Shown here in pieces: positions 5,115 through 7,060 of a stretch of 7,060 bases of DNA; positions within the stretch are counted from its first letter, which is position 1; each line of letters opens with the position of its first letter. The notes under the pieces were generated by a model, which worked only from the letters and a program-made list of their open reading frames with translations, did no database searches and was not told the origin of the DNA. The stretch lies in assembly GCA_019348575.1 (NCBI GenBank), contig JAHWJE010000081.1, positions 1 to 7,060 on the forward strand, in the 5' to 3' direction. The DNA comes from Actinomycetota bacterium. GTDB lineage: Bacteria > Actinomycetota > Thermoleophilia > Solirubrobacterales > Solirubrobacteraceae. The translations under genes and the position numbers were made by a program.

Positions 5115-5115
5115 A
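5110..5115 (-). promoter_or_regulatory. Putative -10 element for the amidase-tetR operon
   Basis: On the - strand 5115-5110 reads TAGCAT (TANNNT type). Transcription would start near 5103, leaving a leader of about 38 nt that contains GGTGAG before the amidase ATG and has the inverted repeat at its very beginning, a common TetR repression layout. No convincing -35 is visible. It overlaps the + strand -10 by five bases. Confidence 0.35.
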
Positions 5116-5120
5116 CCCCG

Positions 5121-5822
5121 ATGCGGACGAGCTTCTACCCTCGCACCGTGTTCTCGCGCGTCTACTGCCCGCTCTGCGAGAGGACGGCGCGCCGGTTTCG
5201 CCCGTTCGGCGGCGGCACGATCAAGCGCCCCGGCGCGCAGTGCCCGCACTGCGAGTCGCTCGAGCGCCACCGCCTGATCTGGCTGTACCTGCGCAACGAG
5301 ACCGACCTCTTCACCGGCACGGAGCCCAAGCGCATGCTGCACGTCGCACCCGAGCCCGCGCTGCACCAGCGCCTGGTCGGCGAGCCGCTCATCGACTACC
5401 TCAGCGCCGACCTCGATCCCGGGCTGGCCGATCTGCAGATGGACATCACCGCGATCGACTTCCCGGCCGACTCCTTCGACGTCATCTACTGCAGCCACGT
5501 CTTCGAGCACGTCCCCGACGACGCGCGCGCGATGCGCGAGCTGTGCCGCGTCCTGCGCCCCACCGGGTGGGCGATCCTGCAGGTGCCGATCCTGCTCGAG
5601 CGCACCGAGGAGGACCCGTCGCTGACCGATCCCGAGGAGCGACTGCGCCGCTTCGCGCAGCGCGATCACGTGCGCGCGTACGGCCCGGACTACGCCGAGC
5701 GGCTGCGCGCGGCCGGCTTCGACGTGCGCCTGGATCGCTACGCCGAGCGTCTCGGTCCCGAGAGCGCGCGCCGCTACGGCGTGCTCGCGGAGGAGATCGT
5801 GCACTTCTGCACGAAAGCCTGA
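5121..5822 (+). CDS. Zinc-ribbon class I SAM-dependent methyltransferase
   Basis: 233 residues. The N-terminus holds two CxxC knuckles, CPLC (16-19) and CPHC (41-44), likely a zinc ribbon, followed by ESLERHRLIWLYL. The methyltransferase core follows: RMLHVAPEPALHQRL (71-85) in the motif I position, DYLSADLDPGLADLQMDIT (92-110) ending in the acidic motifs, SFDVIYCSHVFEHVPDDARA (118-137), and a motif near VLRPTGWAILQVPI (144-157). The CSHVFEHVPDD pattern is typical of Methyltransf_11-type enzymes. Motif I lacks the usual GxGxG, a known variation in this zinc-ribbon group. Substrate unknown; relatives often lie near polysaccharide or surface genes, and a glycosyltransferase lies 0.8 kb downstream. 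I chose the ATG at 5121 because the ribbon follows directly and a -10 box sits at leaderless distance. It is divergent from the amidase-tetR genes and may share their operator. Confidence 0.88.
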   Translation: MRTSFYPRTVFSRVYCPLCERTARRFRPFGGGTIKRPGAQCPHCESLERHRLIWLYLRNETDLFTGTEPKRMLHVAPEPALHQRLVGEPLIDYLSADLDPGLADLQMDITAIDFPADSFDVIYCSHVFEHVPDDARAMRELCRVLRPTGWAILQVPILLERTEEDPSLTDPEERLRRFAQRDHVRAYGPDYAERLRAAGFDVRLDRYAERLGPESARRYGVLAEEIVHFCTKA

Positions 5823-5826
5823 CCGA

Positions 5827-5856
5827 AGCGCGCGGCCGCTCCGCGTGTTCTTCTTT
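5827..5856 (+). terminator. Candidate intrinsic terminator after the methyltransferase
   Basis: CGCGG (5831-5835) pairs with CCGCG (5841-5845) around a 5-nt loop. The stem can extend outward by C-G, A-U and G-U pairs to 5827/5849. The T-rich stretch TTCTTCTTT (5848-5856) follows immediately, and the hairpin begins 5 nt after the methyltransferase stop. This is the most terminator-like structure in the window. Confidence 0.5.
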
Positions 5857-5883
5857 GCTCAGGTCAACGTGGGCGACTAAGGT
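5854..5883 (+). promoter_or_regulatory. Weak candidate promoter for the exported repeat protein
   Basis: TTTGCT (5854-5859) and TAAGGT (5878-5883) are separated by 18 bp. The -10 is reasonable and the -35 poor. Transcription would start near 5890, giving a leader of about 50 nt with a small hairpin (5896-5915) and a purine-rich AAGGGGAAG before the start codon at 5940. Confidence 0.25.
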
Positions 5884-5939
5884 CCGCTGCACGAATGCTG
5901 CAACGGATGCAGGCACTCAATAGCAAGGGGAAGAATCTC

Positions 5940-6569
5940 ATGAAGCTTCGACGACCCAGCCCGGCGCTCGTCATCTCGTGCATCGCGCTCATCGCGGCCC
6001 TCAGCGGCACCGCATACGCGGCGACGAAGATCACGTCGACCAAGCAGATCAAGAACGGCGTCATCCTTTCTGCCGACATCAAGAACGGAACGATCCACGG
6101 CAGGGACATCCGCAACGGCACCATCACGGCGAACAAGCTGAGGGGCGCGTCGGCCGCTGGCGGGGCGCAGACCGCCTACCACGCGATCCGCAAGGTGGGC
6201 CCGGTGGGCGCACCCGCGAACGCGGGGGTCAACGTCGCATCGCTGACGGTTCCGGCGGGCGCCTACGTGGTGACGGCGTCGACCGTCATGACCGCGCTCC
6301 CCGGGCCGCAGAACCCGCTGCTGCCGGAGCGCAGCGCGCCCGACGGCATCTGCCGCCTCGACCTCGCCGGCGACGTGACGCAGTCGACGCAGAACGTCGT
6401 CGTCGAAAGCAAGACGGCACCGGCGACGCTGTTCATGCAGGGGACCCGCACCGTCGGTGCGGAGTCGCAATTCACCATGCAATGCGCTGCCGGTACGCCC
6501 TTCACCCTGGGGGAGACCTCGATCATCGCGACGAGGGTCGGCAACATCGCGCTGACGACGATTCCGTAA
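5940..6569 (+). CDS. Exported surface protein with IKNG decapeptide repeats
   Basis: 209 residues. The N-terminus (MKLRRPSPALVISCIALIAA, then LSGTAYAA) is a basic start, hydrophobic core and AYA-A cleavage-like end, the signal/anchor typical of a large family of Thermoleophilia surface proteins. Three 10-residue repeats follow at 37-46, 47-56 and 57-66 (IKNGVILSAD, IKNGTIHGRD, IRNGTITANK), the 'IKNGxIxxxDI' pattern that probably forms a short beta-solenoid stalk. Residues 78-209 look like a beta-rich globular domain (SLTVPAGAYVVTASTVM...) with two cysteines, Cys138 and Cys182, that could form a disulfide after export. I chose the ATG at 5940 because AAGGGGAAG lies 7-8 nt upstream and the signal peptide starts there; an ATG at 5895 would add 15 residues before it. 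Precise function unknown. Flanking hairpins suggest a single-gene transcript. Confidence 0.85.
   Translation: MKLRRPSPALVISCIALIAALSGTAYAATKITSTKQIKNGVILSADIKNGTIHGRDIRNGTITANKLRGASAAGGAQTAYHAIRKVGPVGAPANAGVNVASLTVPAGAYVVTASTVMTALPGPQNPLLPERSAPDGICRLDLAGDVTQSTQNVVVESKTAPATLFMQGTRTVGAESQFTMQCAAGTPFTLGETSIIATRVGNIALTTIP
6048..6137 (+). repeat. Three 30-bp imperfect direct repeats within the surface-protein gene
   Basis: Units at 6048-6077, 6078-6107 and 6108-6137 share ATC(AAG/CGC)AACGG at the start and encode the decapeptides described for the exported protein. The first two units share ATCAAGAACGG exactly; the third has diverged. Internal duplication of a coding unit is the likely origin. 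Confidence 0.75.
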
Positions 6570-6583
6570 GCCAGTACAAGCAC

Positions 6584-6614
6584 GCGGCGGTGACGACCTG
6601 CGGGTCGCCGCCGC
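6584..6614 (+). terminator. Strong hairpin after the surface-protein gene (terminator-like, no T-run)
   Basis: GCGGCGGTGAC (6584-6594) pairs over 11 positions (one G-U) with GTCGCCGCCGC (6604-6614) around a 9-nt loop, beginning 14 nt after the stop at 6569. No T-run follows, so it would be an I-shaped terminator of the kind proposed in GC-rich actinobacteria, or an RNA-stabilising hairpin. Confidence 0.4.
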
Positions 6615-6649
6615 CGCGGGCAGCGCCGATGACCTTGGTGTCGGGACCG

Positions 6650-6655
6650 TAGGGT
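6650..6655 (+). promoter_or_regulatory. Putative -10 box for the glycosyltransferase
   Basis: TAGGGT fits TANNNT. Its last base lies seven bases before the G of the GTG start at 6662, the distance expected for a leaderless transcript. No -35 is visible at the right spacing, and GGTGAG overlapping the box could instead serve as a ribosome-binding site on a longer transcript. Confidence 0.3.
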
Positions 6656-6661
6656 GAGGCG

Positions 6662-7060
6662 GTGCCCGTTCCCGACGTAGCGGTCCTGATCGTCACCTAC
6701 GAGCACGGCGACGAGATCGCCGACTGCCTCGACGCCGCTCTCGCGCAGGCGGATGACACGCTCGCGGTCGAGGTGCTCGTGGCGGACAACGCGTCGCGCG
6801 ACGACACGGTGGCGCAGGTCGCGGCGCGCGCGAGCGATGGCGTGCAGTTGCTGCAGATGGGCTCGAACCGCGGCTTCGCGGCGGCCGTCAACGCGGCGTT
6901 CGCCGCGTCGGCGGCGGAGTACGTCCTGATCCTCAATCCCGATTGCGTGATGGACGCGGGCTGTGCGCATGCACTGCGCGACCATCTCGCGGCGCGGCCG
7001 GCGGTCGCGCTCGCCGCCGCGCTGCTGCACGATCCCGACGGCACGCCGCAGCTGCACGCG
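6662..7060 (+). CDS. Family 2 glycosyltransferase, N-terminal part (3'-truncated by window end)
   Basis: The 133 visible residues begin at GTG 6662 and run open off the right edge. The fold is a GT-A nucleotide-sugar-binding domain of glycosyltransferase family 2. The first strand is VAVLIVTYEHGDEIADCLDA (6-25), followed by VEVLVADNASRDDT (36-49), SNRGFAAAVNAAF (68-80) and the metal-binding strand EYVLILNPDCVMD (86-98), where NPD stands in for the usual DxD. The VTY/DNAS/NRGFxxxxN/LNPD set matches the rhamnosyltransferase-like (WbbL-type) subgroup that transfers sugars to lipid-linked or surface glycans at the inner membrane. Acceptor and donor cannot be told from this part. GGTGAG lies just before the start, and a -10 box at leaderless distance offers an alternative. 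Its catalytic base region and any downstream neighbours lie outside the window. Confidence 0.9.
   Translation, partial: MPVPDVAVLIVTYEHGDEIADCLDAALAQADDTLAVEVLVADNASRDDTVAQVAARASDGVQLLQMGSNRGFAAAVNAAFAASAAEYVLILNPDCVMDAGCAHALRDHLAARPAVALAAALLHDPDGTPQLHA

Noticed and set aside
5094..5804. 236-codon - strand open frame opposite the methyltransferase
   Set aside because: Antisense to a gene with intact zinc-ribbon and SAM motifs; typical high-GC mirror frame.
6048..6137. CRISPR-like direct repeats
   Set aside because: The 30-bp units are contiguous without spacers, imperfect, and in frame within a coding sequence as decapeptide repeats.
6263..7057. 264-codon - strand open frame opposite the surface protein and glycosyltransferase
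   Set aside because: It crosses two real genes and the hairpin between them on the other strand; no recognisable domain.

Overview
The window is very GC-rich bacterial DNA with dense, overlapping genes, frequent GTG/TTG starts and several probably leaderless genes. The gene families point to an actinobacterium of the class Thermoleophilia (Solirubrobacter/Conexibacter/Patulibacter type). The evidence is an ECF sigma factor with a fused zinc-finger tail, the DUF4235 / Holin-X / DUF3618 membrane-protein set, and a surface protein starting with an 'ALSGTAYAA' export signal followed by 'IKNG' decapeptide repeats. This placement is by family style only; no marker gene is present. Both ends of the window cut through genes, so it may be one short contig.

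Left end, 1-1069: a mosaic. The + strand first carries the C-terminal part of an ECF sigma factor (3-~280). The - strand then reads, in one continuous frame across ~281-930, through pieces of unrelated proteins: a VWA-domain protein, a type III glutamine synthetase, a coiled coil, and an O-methyltransferase Rossmann start. A + strand C-terminal membrane anchor (957-1069) follows and converges on the next gene. No piece is a complete gene. Assembly or amplification chimerism is the first explanation to exclude; a real scrambled locus is the alternative.

Centre, 1080-5065, all on the - strand: seven tightly packed genes, in transcription order a nitrilase-superfamily amidase, a TetR-family regulator, DUF4235, a disordered single-TM protein, a Holin-X (DUF1469) protein, a DUF3618 protein and an AI-2E/PerM-type permease. 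The first six overlap by 1-11 nt or are separated by only 13 nt, suggesting one transcript. A perfect 7-2-7 inverted repeat (5086-5101) lies in front of the amidase and is the likely TetR operator. It also overlaps the putative -35 of the divergent methyltransferase, so the regulator could control both directions.

Right side, + strand: a zinc-ribbon SAM methyltransferase (5121-5822), an exported repeat protein (5940-6569) and the start of a GT2 glycosyltransferase (6662-end). Terminator-like hairpins separate these three, so they look like individual transcription units, possibly concerned with the cell surface.

No rRNA, tRNA, CRISPR array, transposase or integrase is visible.
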